A DNA stretch of 64,000 nt from Methanobrevibacter sp. TMH8 (lineage in GTDB: Archaea; Methanobacteriota; Methanobacteria; Methanobacteriales; Methanobacteriaceae): NCBI RefSeq assembly GCF_020148105.1, contig NZ_JAHLZE010000001.1:1-64000 (forward strand). Reading direction: 5' to 3'. Shown here piece after piece: positions 1 through 9,099 of the stretch. A model generated the notes under the pieces. It worked only from the letters and a program-made list of their open reading frames with translations, was not told the origin of the DNA and made no database searches. The translations under genes and the position numbers were made by a program. Within the stretch, counting starts at the first letter, position 1; each line of letters opens with the position of its first letter.

Positions 1-200
1 AAGAAACCATAAATAGCCTGAGTTTCTGGTAATGCAGAGAAAATAATACCTTGAGCAAACATACCCTTATCTTCTGCTACAGCACCTACACTTCCAGCTG
101 CTGCCATTCCTTGACCTAAACCTGATCCTAAACCTGCGAATCCAATAGCTACTCCCGCACCAATTGCTGCAAGAGCAGTACCCAATGCAATGTCTACCAT
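1..200 (-). CDS. atpK: A-type ATP synthase subunit K (proteolipid), 3' end beyond window
   Basis: The 66 visible codons encode the first transmembrane hairpin of the membrane-rotor proteolipid of the A1Ao ATP synthase. The first helix is Gly/Ala-rich (GLGSGLGQGMAAAG). The second carries the ion-binding carboxylate in the motif ALPETQAIYGF (Glu59, Thr60, Tyr64). Gln30 plus Glu59-Thr60 and Tyr64 resemble the sodium-binding pattern described for some rotor subunits, so Na+ coupling is possible; this is inference. It lies 195 bp downstream of atpI on the same strand, in the archaeal order H-I-K, and the E, C, F, A, B and D genes would be expected off the left edge. The ATG has a good ribosome site (AAGGAGATAAAG) just upstream. 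Confidence 0.93.
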   Translation of the reverse strand, partial: MVDIALGTALAAIGAGVAIGFAGLGSGLGQGMAAAGSVGAVAEDKGMFAQGIIFSALPETQAIYGF

Positions 201-395
201 AATCTTTATCTCCTTTATTTATTTTATTATTTAAAATATAATTTTTATACAATTAATATAATTAAATTAACATATATTGAAAATTAACATATATTGATTA
301 ATTTATTTAATATGAAATATTTAATATGATTATAAATTTAATAAATTTAGTTAATAATATTATAAATATTAATAAAATTTATTTAATTTGAAATA

Positions 396-2435
396 TTAGT
401 CATCTTTTATTTTTGTGAAAGTTCTTTTTGCACTAAAAGGATTGAAATTATTTTTCCCACCCATAAAGAATTGAGCGAAAAATTCAACATAATTCAAACG
501 AAGTGCATTGATGAAGCCACCCAATACTTGGAACATAAAGTTTACTATATGTCCAAACAGGAATACAAATATTGCAATTATAATTCCAATACCTGGAACC
601 ATCCCATTTAGCATTTCTGCTAAAATATTAACAGTCATAGCAATTCCACCAGTAGCTAAACAAAGTGCTAAAAGACGAGCATAGGACAAGATATCTCCCA
701 TAAATGAGAATATATCCATTATTCCATAAGCACCTCCACCCCATAAAAGTAATATTATACTTAAGGCTATTAGTGCTCCACCAAGACCCATACCAATAAT
801 ACCAATTCCTGGCATGATAAATCCAAGTACAAGGAAAACAATACCTGCTTCTAATACAAACCACACAATTTGAGATGTAATAGCTTCTTTTTTATTACCA
901 TATCTCCAATTGTTAATCATACCTAAAATGAAACCTATATTTGTATAGATAACACCTACAATAAGTGCCATTATAAGTATATTTTGAGGTTGTTTAAATG
1001 CATCTATAGCAGGAATAACTGTTGGAAGGTTAAATCCTAAGAATCTTGGAACAAAATCTCCAATGAATCCTCCAGTTAAAAGTCCCAGTATAATTGCCCA
1101 TATACCACACATCATGAAAATAGCACCAAAACTTCTCATAGTATTATTGACTTTACCCATACCTCTGTATAAAATAAAACCAATTAATGAAACAAAAATA
1201 CCATAAAAAGCATCAGTTAAATTAAAACCAAAGAAAAACGGCAAAGTAATAGCTACTAAAATTGTAGGATCTATCTCATTATATTTTAATGGAGCATACA
1301 TATCTACAATTACTTCATATGGTTTTGCATACCAGTTATTATTATGTAGAACAGGAACATCAGAATCATCTTCACCAATTTCTTCAGCCTCAACAACAGC
1401 ATATCCATCACTATATTTATTAATAACTTCAGTAACTTCAGTAACCTCTTTTAAAGGAACCCATGCTTCAAGCATAGTTGTATTATTGGTCTGACCAAAA
1501 GTAGCAAAGATTTCATTTCTTTCTTTTTCAATTTCTAACTGTTCTTTTAAAACTAAAACATCTTGATCATACTTATCAGCGATCTTTTTAAGTTCATCAA
1601 AAAGTTGATTTCTTTCTTTCTCTATTTCAGTAATTCTTGATTTTGAAGAATTTATTATATCTTGTGAATTTCCTTCTAATCCACTAACATCATATTTTTC
1701 AAATTCAAATTTTCGAAGTAGAGAGTAAATTTCTTCTTTATATTCATTTGAAGTAATCACAATAAGAATTTCAGAGGAATCATTATTCTTCTTATTTTTT
1801 TTACCTTCATTATTTTTTATAACATTAGAGTCTTCTAATATCTGTAAATTATCAGTTACATTTTTTGCTTCATCTTTAAATTTCAAAGCATTATCAACAT
1901 CAATCCTTCCAACAAGCGTAGTTGTGTACTTACTATCACGTAAAAGAGATAAATCTATATTAAAATTACTTAATTTAATAGCTAATTCTTTATTGGATTC
2001 AAGTTCACTTTTTTCACTATCAAGCGCTGAAATCTTATCTTCTATAACCTTTGTTTGCGACTCTATCTCATCGAGAACTGATTCTGCATTATTTATTAAG
2101 CTTTCAGTATCTAATTTATCCACTTTTTTCTTTTCAGGAATTACAGGACTTACAAAAGACATTACCATATCTTTAATACTTCCTTTTCCTTCAAGAACAT
2201 TTCCAAAGGTTTCAGATAAACCAGTGGCTTTCATTAAAAGTGAAGAAATCTTTCCAGTATTTGAAGTTGCTTTTGAAGGTGATAAAAGTTGTGCCCATTC
2301 AGGATTTTGTTGAATACGTTCAGAAATATCATCAATTTGAACAATACCTTTTTCATGTAGTCCACTAACTACTTCATTAGTGTATTGGTCTAATGTTATT
2401 ATCTTAAGCTTACGCATCCTCTCTGTTTGGAACAT
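396..2435 (-). CDS. atpI: A-type ATP synthase subunit I (membrane stator, a-subunit equivalent)
   Basis: This 679-residue protein is the ion-channel stator of the A1Ao ATP synthase. Residues 1 to about 370 are hydrophilic and largely coiled-coil, forming the cytoplasmic arm that contacts the peripheral stalk. The C-terminal half has about eight membrane segments. The motif MGDILSYARLLALCLATGG carries the essential arginine of ion translocation (about Arg587). The length and the N-terminus (MFQTERMRKLKIITLD) are typical of the archaeal/V-type family. It starts 10 bp after atpH and is followed by atpK, so the three are cotranscribed. A short lysine/asparagine-rich stretch near residue 210 (EGKKNKKNNDSS) is a small low-complexity insertion in the arm. 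Confidence 0.96.
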   Translation of the reverse strand: MFQTERMRKLKIITLDQYTNEVVSGLHEKGIVQIDDISERIQQNPEWAQLLSPSKATSNTGKISSLLMKATGLSETFGNVLEGKGSIKDMVMSFVSPVIPEKKKVDKLDTESLINNAESVLDEIESQTKVIEDKISALDSEKSELESNKELAIKLSNFNIDLSLLRDSKYTTTLVGRIDVDNALKFKDEAKNVTDNLQILEDSNVIKNNEGKKNKKNNDSSEILIVITSNEYKEEIYSLLRKFEFEKYDVSGLEGNSQDIINSSKSRITEIEKERNQLFDELKKIADKYDQDVLVLKEQLEIEKERNEIFATFGQTNNTTMLEAWVPLKEVTEVTEVINKYSDGYAVVEAEEIGEDDSDVPVLHNNNWYAKPYEVIVDMYAPLKYNEIDPTILVAITLPFFFGFNLTDAFYGIFVSLIGFILYRGMGKVNNTMRSFGAIFMMCGIWAIILGLLTGGFIGDFVPRFLGFNLPTVIPAIDAFKQPQNILIMALIVGVIYTNIGFILGMINNWRYGNKKEAITSQIVWFVLEAGIVFLVLGFIMPGIGIIGMGLGGALIALSIILLLWGGGAYGIMDIFSFMGDILSYARLLALCLATGGIAMTVNILAEMLNGMVPGIGIIIAIFVFLFGHIVNFMFQVLGGFINALRLNYVEFFAQFFMGGKNNFNPFSAKRTFTKIKDD

Positions 2436-2445
2436 TCATCTCACA

Positions 2446-2760
2446 CTACAAAATATTTTTAACAATAAATGAAGCAGCTTCATCAACATTAGCCATAGAC
2501 TTGTCTTTAATTGACATTACATCATTTTTGGCTTTAGCTGTTATAGAATTAGCTTCTTTTCTTGCATTTTCTTCTGCTTTAAAAATAGTATCTTTAACTT
2601 CTTCATTAGCTGAGTTCTTAGCTGTCTGGATCATCTCATCAGATTTAACTTTAGAATCTTCAATCATTTCAGTCGATTTGACTTTAGAGTCTTCAATTAA
2701 TTGATCAGCATCGTTTTCAGCCTTTTTAATTTGTGTAATAGCTTCCGATATCGCTGTCAT
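2446..2760 (-). CDS. atpH: A-type ATP synthase subunit H (peripheral stalk)
   Basis: This 104-residue, highly charged helical protein has continuous heptad character and no membrane segment. It matches subunit H of archaeal ATP synthases, which pairs with subunit E in the peripheral stalk. A near-exact internal repeat (KSTEMIEDSKVKSDEMIQ, about residues 27-45) reflects the coiled-coil periodicity. It is the first gene of the operon. GGTGGTTAATT before the ATG is a clear ribosome site, and the promoter-like region lies directly upstream. Confidence 0.94.
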   Translation of the reverse strand: MTAISEAITQIKKAENDADQLIEDSKVKSTEMIEDSKVKSDEMIQTAKNSANEEVKDTIFKAEENARKEANSITAKAKNDVMSIKDKSMANVDEAASFIVKNIL

Positions 2761-2796
2761 AATTAACCACCATGGTAGTTGAAAAATATATTATAC

Positions 2797-2837
2797 ATAA
2801 TATATATCTTTTTCTACTTGCCCCCAGTAGAAAAAAC
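2797..2837 (-). promoter_or_regulatory. Probable TATA box and inverted repeat upstream of the ATP synthase operon
   Basis: Read on the minus strand, a TATA-like element (GATATATATTATG, 2798-2810) lies about 40 bp before the atpH start. Directly upstream is a perfect 10-bp inverted repeat, with arms at 2809-2818 and 2826-2835, around a 7-nt loop that includes five consecutive G/C pairs, unusual in this A+T-rich sequence. The repeat sits where the transcription-factor-B recognition element would be, so it could be an operator. It could also be the terminator of an unseen transcript. Confidence 0.45.
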
Positions 2838-3300
2838 AGACAAATAAATTAATAAAATAAGATTATATTTTATTAACAAATAAAAGCAATAAATAAAGGG
2901 TTATTAATAGAAAAAATTAGAGGAATATTGAGGAAATTGAAAAAAAAAATAGATTGAAAAATAAAATCTTTGATAATAACTATAAAATGATTAAAAGAAA
3001 AAAATATTCTTAAAAAACTAAATATAAAGAAAATAGCGAAAATATAATTTAAATAAAAAATTGAAAAAAGAAAATCTTGAAAAATATATAAAAAATTTAA
3101 AGTTAACTAAGATGGAAAATATATCAGTATATTAATAAAATTTCATAAAATATTGAATTTTAGAAAAAATAAAAAATATATACAAATATTTTTAATAATG
3201 CAAAATTAACATATGAAATTTGAAAATATGAAATTAATACAAAATTATACAGAAAATCATCTAATCATTTTTATTTTCAATTAAAAGTAAATTTAACTAA
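2838..3300. other. Intergenic region without recognisable genes
   Basis: This stretch between the ATP synthase promoter and the SdpI-like gene is almost pure A/T with long A runs. I see no open frame with a ribosome site and no convincing structured repeat. It holds the upstream part of the atp promoter and the 3' region of the neighbouring minus-strand gene. Confidence 0.5.
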
Positions 3301-3972
3301 TTAATTTGTTATATTTTTATATTCATAATAAGAATAAATTATTGGAACAATTGCAGCTAAAAATATAGATATAATCAAACCAATAATTGCATAAATTATG
3401 TTTTCACTAATAAAAGTAGCAAGAGAATATACTAACAATACAAATCCTGCAATCATGAAGGTATAAGAACCTAATTTATGAGTTTTTTTCCAAACTATTT
3501 CATTGTTAAGAGTCCATGGAGTTCGAATACCAAAAGTTCTATTAGGTTTGATATCTTCTATATAATAACCTATGAAAACAAATAAAACAGATAAAACAAT
3601 GAATATGAAAGAAGTTATTTCAATTAATAGAGAATAATTAGATATAAATGAATTAAATTCTGTTAAAACTAATACAAATCCTATTTGAACCCAACTAATT
3701 ATCATGAAAAGTATAGCTATCGCTGGAATAATTTTATCCTTAATATTTTTGTTTAAATCATTATTTCCATAATATATATAAATAATATATATAATGACTA
3801 TTAAAATTGGAATGATTCCAAAAATTGGAATAAACCATTTAGAACCAAACGAATTCACAGCACCCTCCAAATTCATTTGCATAGGAACTGTATTTGGAAG
3901 TCCAAAAGTTACTAAAATTAAAGCTATTAAATTTAAAACAGCTAAAGGAAGTAAAAATTTTATAATTCGCAT
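3301..3972 (-). CDS. SdpI/DUF1648 family membrane protein
   Basis: This 223-residue membrane protein has about six hydrophobic segments. Residues 25-45 carry the DUF1648 signature (GLPNTVPMQMNLEGAVNSFG). The second half has the SdpI motif GIRTPWTLNNEIVWKKTHKLG followed by a membrane helix. In Bacillus, SdpI is the immunity protein and signal receptor for the SdpC toxin; archaeal members have no established role. No toxin-like gene is adjacent. AGGT lies a few bases before the ATG. The gene stands alone, with another small membrane-protein gene about 100 bp upstream on the same strand. Confidence 0.82.
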   Translation of the reverse strand: MRIIKFLLPLAVLNLIALILVTFGLPNTVPMQMNLEGAVNSFGSKWFIPIFGIIPILIVIIYIIYIYYGNNDLNKNIKDKIIPAIAILFMIISWVQIGFVLVLTEFNSFISNYSLLIEITSFIFIVLSVLFVFIGYYIEDIKPNRTFGIRTPWTLNNEIVWKKTHKLGSYTFMIAGFVLLVYSLATFISENIIYAIIGLIISIFLAAIVPIIYSYYEYKNITN

Positions 3973-4078
3973 AAAATACCTAACTAAATCAATAAACCTA
4001 ATTAAATCAATGAAAATTAGAGAAAATTTTTATTAATAATTATTTAATTATATAATTCAAATTTATAAATTTTAACAA

Positions 4079-4441
4079 TTATTTAGGAGTTTTATAGAAA
4101 AATTTCAATAATCTTGAAGGTAATTTTTTAGCATAAGCTAAAATAGCTAAAATAGCAAAAAATGCCCCTATTATTAAGAAAATAAGATTGTATAAAGGTT
4201 GTAAGAAGGCTAAGCCAACAGCCGCAAAAACAATTCCTTCAATCATCAAGACAGCTTTATTCCATTGAGGTTTGAAAACAATGAGTGGATAAGCTATCCC
4301 TATTAAAAATAATATTGTACTTGAAGCAATTGTGTTGGATGTTAAAAATGTATTATCAAGATTGAAAAACGGCAATAACCCCCAAGTTATCATAATAAAT
4401 GCAAATACGATTGAAAACTGTTGAATTCTACTATACGACAA
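4079..4441 (-). CDS. Small four-helix membrane protein, function unknown
   Basis: This is a 120-residue, strongly hydrophobic protein with four predicted membrane spans and a short basic C-terminus (KKLPSRLLKFFYKTPK). I do not recognise the family. The start is a TTG with a near-perfect ribosome site (AGGAGGAA) six bases upstream; no ATG in frame would keep the first helix. Its neighbours on the same strand are also small membrane proteins, but spacings above 100 bp argue against a tight operon. Confidence 0.65.
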   Translation of the reverse strand: MSYSRIQQFSIVFAFIMITWGLLPFFNLDNTFLTSNTIASSTILFLIGIAYPLIVFKPQWNKAVLMIEGIVFAAVGLAFLQPLYNLIFLIIGAFFAILAILAYAKKLPSRLLKFFYKTPK

Positions 4442-4677
4442 AAAATTCCTCCTAAAATCTAAATATTTCTAATAATTTAATACAAAATATTTAATTATTA
4501 ATTTAAATCAATTTAATCCTAAATTTATTTATTAAATTATTTTATATATTAAATTATTAATAATTAAATTAAATAGATATTATCATTAATATAATATATA
4601 ATTTAACTATATATGTAATGTTAATGTAATTTTTTTATTATATTTCTTGTTTTATTTGGATAAAAAGCATTATGATA

Positions 4678-5022
4678 TTAGTAATTAATATCCTTAATAT
4701 CATCAAATTCAACATAGTTCCCCTCTTCATCCTTTGATTCCGTGGTGATAAGAACTATTTTTGATCTTTTAAACAGATAAAAAAGAAAATAAGCTATATA
4801 TAATAGACATACAAGATACAATATCCAAGAATTATAACTAACAATGAATAGTATTAACCCTAAAAACAAAACATGGAAATACCAAATTCCAAAATTCCTT
4901 TTTTTAGCTATTATATGTTTTGCATCAGAAGACATAATTTTATAGCCATTATCAATGAAAGGTTTAGCTATAGATTCCATATCATCAAAATTTTTTGCTT
5001 TTAAAATAATCGGTTTAGTCAT
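4678..5022 (-). CDS. Small membrane protein, function unknown
   Basis: This 114-residue protein has a hydrophilic N-terminal part of about 47 residues, two adjacent membrane segments (about 48-65 and 67-85, WYFHVLFLGLILFIVSYN and onward) and an acidic C-terminal tail (TTESKDEEGNYVEFDDI). I do not recognise a family. The ribosome site is weak (GTGA). Amino-acid composition and the absence of frame breaks support a real gene. Confidence 0.55.
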   Translation of the reverse strand: MTKPIILKAKNFDDMESIAKPFIDNGYKIMSSDAKHIIAKKRNFGIWYFHVLFLGLILFIVSYNSWILYLVCLLYIAYFLFYLFKRSKIVLITTESKDEEGNYVEFDDIKDINY

Positions 5023-5117
5023 TTTTTCACAAATAAATAATCAACTAATCAAACTATATAATTTAGATATAAAATAAAAAAAATACTAATAATAAAAACT
5101 ATGAAAATATATTAAAA

Positions 5118-5627
5118 TCAGTCTTTATATACAACTAACTCATCAAAACTCTTTCTAGTAGTGTTCCTACCTTTATCATTAGGATATCCCAAAGGAGTGA
5201 ATAAAACAGGTTCATATTCTTCATCAAGATCAAGTAAATCTACTGCAGCGTATTTTTTAAAGGCACCAATGAAACAAGTTCCGAGACCTTGATTACAAGC
5301 AGCAAGAATCATATGATCCATAATAATTCCTGCATCAATATCACTGATATTTTTCCCATCCCATGGCCGAGTCCAACATTTAGCTGGAGCCATAGCTAAA
5401 CACAACACTACAGGAGCTTCAACAAACCAAGGTTGACTATAAATCTTTTCTAAACCTTCTTTGTGTTTTTTTGTATTAATTACATATATTTTAAAAGCTT
5501 GTGCATTGACTCCAGTTGGAGCTGATATTCCTGCTTCTAATATGTTGTCTAATTTTTCTTTCTCAACAGGATCTGGTTTATATCCTCTTACACTATAGCG
5601 TTTTTCAATAAGTTCTGAAAATTCCAT
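5118..5627 (-). CDS. Nitroreductase family flavoprotein
   Basis: This 169-residue protein has the short nitroreductase fold. The N-terminal motif EKRYSVRGYKPDPVEKEKL is the FMN-phosphate-binding signature. APTGVNAQAFKIYVIN (about residues 35-51) and the late MILAACNQGLGTCFIGAF segment are typical of the family. Such enzymes bind FMN as a homodimer and use NAD(P)H to reduce nitro compounds or quinones; the physiological substrate cannot be read from sequence. The ATG follows a clear AAGGAATT ribosome site. It is monocistronic by spacing. Confidence 0.88.
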   Translation of the reverse strand: MEFSELIEKRYSVRGYKPDPVEKEKLDNILEAGISAPTGVNAQAFKIYVINTKKHKEGLEKIYSQPWFVEAPVVLCLAMAPAKCWTRPWDGKNISDIDAGIIMDHMILAACNQGLGTCFIGAFKKYAAVDLLDLDEEYEPVLFTPLGYPNDKGRNTTRKSFDELVVYKD

Positions 5628-5804
5628 AATAATTCCTTCATGAAAATATTAAAACAAAAAATTAAATTGATTAAATTAAAATTAAACTAACTAGATTAAA
5701 CTAAATTAAACTAAATTAAACTAAAAGATTAAAATACAAATTATTTTATTATTAATAAAAATAAATAAAAATAAATAATAATATGATTTAGTTAAACTAA
5801 ATCA

Positions 5805-5900
5805 TTAAATTTTCTTAATTCCTCGACCTCTTTTTGTTCCACGTTTTCTATAGTGAGATTTCGGCCTTGTTCTTTTATTGGTTCCTTTTATCTTAGCCAT
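5805..5900 (-). CDS. 31-residue very basic protein, possibly ribosome-associated
   Basis: This short frame has an excellent ribosome site (GGAGGTGAC at 5905-5913, five bases from the ATG). It encodes a 31-residue protein starting MAKIKGTNKRTRPKSHYR and ending GRGIKKI, about half of it Lys/Arg, with no acidic residue and no hydrophobic core. In size and composition it resembles the tiny basic ribosomal proteins, such as bacterial Thx, but I cannot assign it to a named family. It lies alone, about 180 bp upstream of the nitroreductase gene on the same strand. Confidence 0.6.
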   Translation of the reverse strand: MAKIKGTNKRTRPKSHYRKRGTKRGRGIKKI

Positions 5901-5913
5901 TTATGTCACCTCC

Positions 5914-6258
5914 ATAATAAATAATTATAAAAATTATAAAATATTGTAAAAATTAGCTATAAAATAATCTCAAATTTTTAGCATAAATATTTATTTTCAA
6001 CATTTCATTTAAAGATTTCTATTTTCATATCATTTTTAATATAGTTTATTTAATTAAAACTAATTAAATATTATTATAAAATTATGATTGAAGATTTATA
6101 TAAATTATAATTATATATCCACTATTATTATAATATAGTAAAATATCTAAAAAAATCTACAATATCTAAAAAATATAAAATTTCAAAAAATAAGTATTGA
6201 TAAATAAAATATATAAAAAAATATTATAATATAATATTATGTAAAATATTATGTAAAA
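5914..6258. other. Intergenic region without recognisable genes
   Basis: A+T-rich spacer with no supported reading frame. The right part is the 3' flank of the secreted metallopeptidase-like gene. The left part presumably carries the promoter of the small basic protein gene. No repeat longer than chance was seen. Confidence 0.45.
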
Positions 6259-7296
6259 TTAATCCAACCAATATCCAACTTTCTTATATGCATAAAGATC
6301 ACATTGATATTCACTCCATTTCCAGTTTAAAACATGGCCCAACTCATGATAAACAACAAATGGATCTTTATATGCAATAATAACTTTTGTAGCTTTGTAA
6401 CCATTATTATAAGTAATTCCTAAAATATAATTACTTCCAGCATATCCTTCATAAACTTTTACATATTTACTTAAGACATTAATACTTTTTTGATAAGAGT
6501 TTATAGGATTAGAATAATAATATATTTTAGTTGGGTTATTCATTAGTACAGTTCCATTCCAACGAACATAAACTGGAATAGATTTTATGTATAAACTTTT
6601 TTTAACTATATTGCCTATAGAATCATAAGCATAAACTGTAATATTCAAATTTCCAATTTCTTTATAGCTGATTTTTCCATTGAAAGTCCAGTTCATAGCA
6701 TTATGATTATTATAACCTTGAGTATTATTTTTATAAATAGAATTTGATTTAAAATAAATAATTTTGCCTCTAACTTTTGCAATCACTTTTTTCGAAGTTT
6801 TATCCGTTATAACTTCAATATGAAATGGATTACCTGCTTTAATACTTTTTACATTAGATTTCAATGAATATAATTTAGGAGGAATATTATCTACTTTAAA
6901 ATATTTGTTTTTTTTATAAATATTATTTTTATAAGTAGTAGCTTTAATAATTATATTATATTTTCCTGTTTTATAGCCTTTAGTTCTTAAATTGTAATAC
7001 CATACATTATTATTACTTTTCTTAAGTTTATAAGTACCTTTTCCTGAAATACGAGTATAAACATTTTTTACAGATTTAGTTGTAGTGACTTTTATTTTAA
7101 TTTTATTTCCAGATTTAAAAGTAGATTTAGTTGTAGATATATTTTTAATAGGATTTGGAGATATTTTAATAGATTTTGAAGAAATAGAAGATTTATAGCT
7201 AGAATCAGAATGTTTAACTTCAGCTCCAAAAACAGTTCCACTAATTAGCAATACTGAAAATACTAAAATTAAAACAACAAATATCTTTTTAAACAT
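6259..7296 (-). CDS. Secreted Ig-like protein with C-terminal HExxH metallopeptidase-like domain
   Basis: This 345-residue protein begins with a signal peptide (hydrophobic core about residues 5-23, then VFGAEV). About residues 50-150 and 145-245 form two beta-sandwich Ig-like domains rich in Lys/Asn/Thr, like those in methanogen surface proteins. The last 100 residues differ and end with VVYHELGHVLNWKWSEYQCD. His317-Glu318-x-x-His321 is a zincin motif, and Glu329 or Asp333 could be the third zinc ligand. The chain stops only 12 residues after Asp333, so the peptidase domain is minimal. There is no membrane anchor. Ribosome site GGGTG precedes the ATG. Proteolytic activity is inferred from the motif alone. 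Confidence 0.7.
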   Translation of the reverse strand: MFKKIFVVLILVFSVLLISGTVFGAEVKHSDSSYKSSISSKSIKISPNPIKNISTTKSTFKSGNKIKIKVTTTKSVKNVYTRISGKGTYKLKKSNNNVWYYNLRTKGYKTGKYNIIIKATTYKNNIYKKNKYFKVDNIPPKLYSLKSNVKSIKAGNPFHIEVITDKTSKKVIAKVRGKIIYFKSNSIYKNNTQGYNNHNAMNWTFNGKISYKEIGNLNITVYAYDSIGNIVKKSLYIKSIPVYVRWNGTVLMNNPTKIYYYSNPINSYQKSINVLSKYVKVYEGYAGSNYILGITYNNGYKATKVIIAYKDPFVVYHELGHVLNWKWSEYQCDLYAYKKVGYWLD

Positions 7297-7509
7297 CTAA
7301 ACACCCAACATACCCCTCTGATATAATTTAAATCATAAAAGTAAATAATATATATATATATATATATATATGAATTTTATTTTATATTAAATTTTTTATT
7401 GATTTTTTACTATAAACTTATTTTTAATTTAATATCTTTTATTATTATCTTTTATTCTTATTTTTTTATATTATTTTTTATTTTTATTAATTAAATTATG
7501 TTAAAAGTA

Positions 7510-8595
7510 TTATTTTTTAAATAAATAGCTATATTCACCATACCCTTCTTTTTCCATATCAGAAGCTGAAATGAATCTTAAAGATGCTGAATTAATACAA
7601 TATCTTTTTCCACCTCTTTCAGAAGGACCATCATCAAAAACATGTCCTAAATGAGATTTAGCTATCTTACTTTTTAATTCTGTTCTAACCATTCCATGAG
7701 AAGTATCTTTACTTTCAGACATAATATCTTCATCAATAGGTTTTGTAAATGATGGCCAACCACATCCTGAATCAAACTTATCAATAGAAGTGAATAATGG
7801 TTCTCCACTAACTACATCTACATAAATACCTTCTTCCACAAAATTATTGTATTTACCAGTTCCTGGTGCTTCAGTAGCATTATTTTGAGTAACATCATAT
7901 TCAATAGGAGAAAGTTCTTTTAACTTTCTTTCTTTTTCTTCTTCACTAAAGTCCTCATAACCACATCCCCCTATATCATAATCATCAATAAGTTCAGAAC
8001 TTGTAGATTCAATTTCTAAAATATCTTCAGGAAGTTTGCTTAAATCAATATGACAATATCCTCTTGGATTTTTCTCTAGATATTTTTGGTGATATTCCTC
8101 AGCATCATAAAATGATTCAAGAGGTTTAACTTCAGTAACAACTGCCTTATTAAATTCCTTTTGTTTCAACTGTTCTTCGCCAAGAACATTATTTATAATA
8201 GATAAGTCATTCTCAGAACTTTCAGACTCATCAGTAGAATAATAAATTCCAGTACGATATTGTTTGCCGATATCATTTCCTTGTTGATTTAGTGTAGTAG
8301 GATCGATAATTTTAAAGAATTTTTCAAGTAAGCCCTTGAGAGAAATAATATTTGGGTCATAATCAACTTTTACAGTCTCAGCATGTCCAGTGTCAAGACT
8401 ACAAACTTCTTCATAGCTAGGATTTGGGATTATTCCATTTGCATAACCTACTGTTGTTTTAGCTACTCCTGGAAGCCTTGAAATATATGCTTCAATTCCC
8501 CAAAAACATCCTCCTGCAAGATAAATAGTCTTTAACTTATCTTTATCAAATTTTATATTTTTATTAGGATTATCAGGCATTTTATTTCTTAACAT
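7510..8595 (-). CDS. msrAB: Fused peptide methionine sulfoxide reductase MsrA-MsrB
   Basis: The N-terminal half (about residues 20-185) is MsrA, with catalytic Cys in [18 protein letters not shown], and repairs the S epimer of methionine sulfoxide. The C-terminal half (about 225-355) is MsrB, with [11 protein letters not shown], a GHVFDDGP motif and catalytic Cys in [11 protein letters not shown], and repairs the R epimer. The zinc-ligand CxxC pairs of many MsrB proteins are not evident. I start at 8595 because AGGAG then lies ten bases upstream; the in-frame ATG at 8604 would abut it. The protein fits the oxidative-stress theme also seen in desulfoferrodoxin and the FAD-Rieske enzyme. Confidence 0.93.
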   Translation of the reverse strand: MLRNKMPDNPNKNIKFDKDKLKTIYLAGGCFWGIEAYISRLPGVAKTTVGYANGIIPNPSYEEVCSLDTGHAETVKVDYDPNIISLKGLLEKFFKIIDPTTLNQQGNDIGKQYRTGIYYSTDESESSENDLSIINNVLGEEQLKQKEFNKAVVTEVKPLESFYDAEEYHQKYLEKNPRGYCHIDLSKLPEDILEIESTSSELIDDYDIGGCGYEDFSEEEKERKLKELSPIEYDVTQNNATEAPGTGKYNNFVEEGIYVDVVSGEPLFTSIDKFDSGCGWPSFTKPIDEDIMSESKDTSHGMVRTELKSKIAKSHLGHVFDDGPSERGGKRYCINSASLRFISASDMEKEGYGEYSYLFKK

Positions 8596-8822
8596 AGTTA
8601 TCATTCTCCTTAGACTCAATAAGTGAAAATTACACTAATACTAAAAAATTATATTAAATAAATATATCCTCTCAACAAACATGATTTAATAAAATATTAT
8701 TTATTATATTTGTATAAACAAGTAAATAATTCTTTTTATTTTATAAAATAATAAATAAAAGTAAAAAAATAATATAAAAAATAAGAATAAAAGATAATAA
8801 ATTAAATAATCAATCCATAAAG

Positions 8823-9053
8823 ATTAAAAATAAGATAAAATATAATATAAACTATAATATAAACATAGAAAATTAAATAATAAATGAATAAAATTAAGAA
8901 TTAAAAATAAGATAAAATATAATATAAGATATAATATAAATATAGAAAATTAAATAATAAATGAATAAAATTAAGAATTAAAAATAAGATAAAATATAAT
9001 ATAAGATATAATATAAATATAGAAAATTAAATAATAAATAAATAAAAATTAAA
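8823..9053. repeat. Three tandem copies of a 77-bp A/T-only-like repeat
   Basis: Copies begin at 8823, 8900 and 8977 with an exact 77-bp period and start ATTAAAAATAAGATAAAATA. Copies 2 and 3 are nearly identical and copy 1 has a few changes; a fragment of a fourth follows. The array occupies most of the gap between the MsrAB gene and the citrate synthase-like gene. The unit has no open frame and no spacer structure, so it is a minisatellite, not CRISPR. The flanks 8596-8822 and 9054-9099 hold nothing recognisable beyond a promoter region for msrAB. Confidence 0.85.
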
Positions 9054-9099
9054 AATAAAAAATAAAAGATAGAAAATAGAAAAATAGAAAATTATATTT

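Noticed and set aside
8823-9053. Regular repeats resembling a CRISPR array
   Set aside because: The 77-bp units are directly adjacent without unique spacers, have no dyad symmetry, and no cas genes are in the window.
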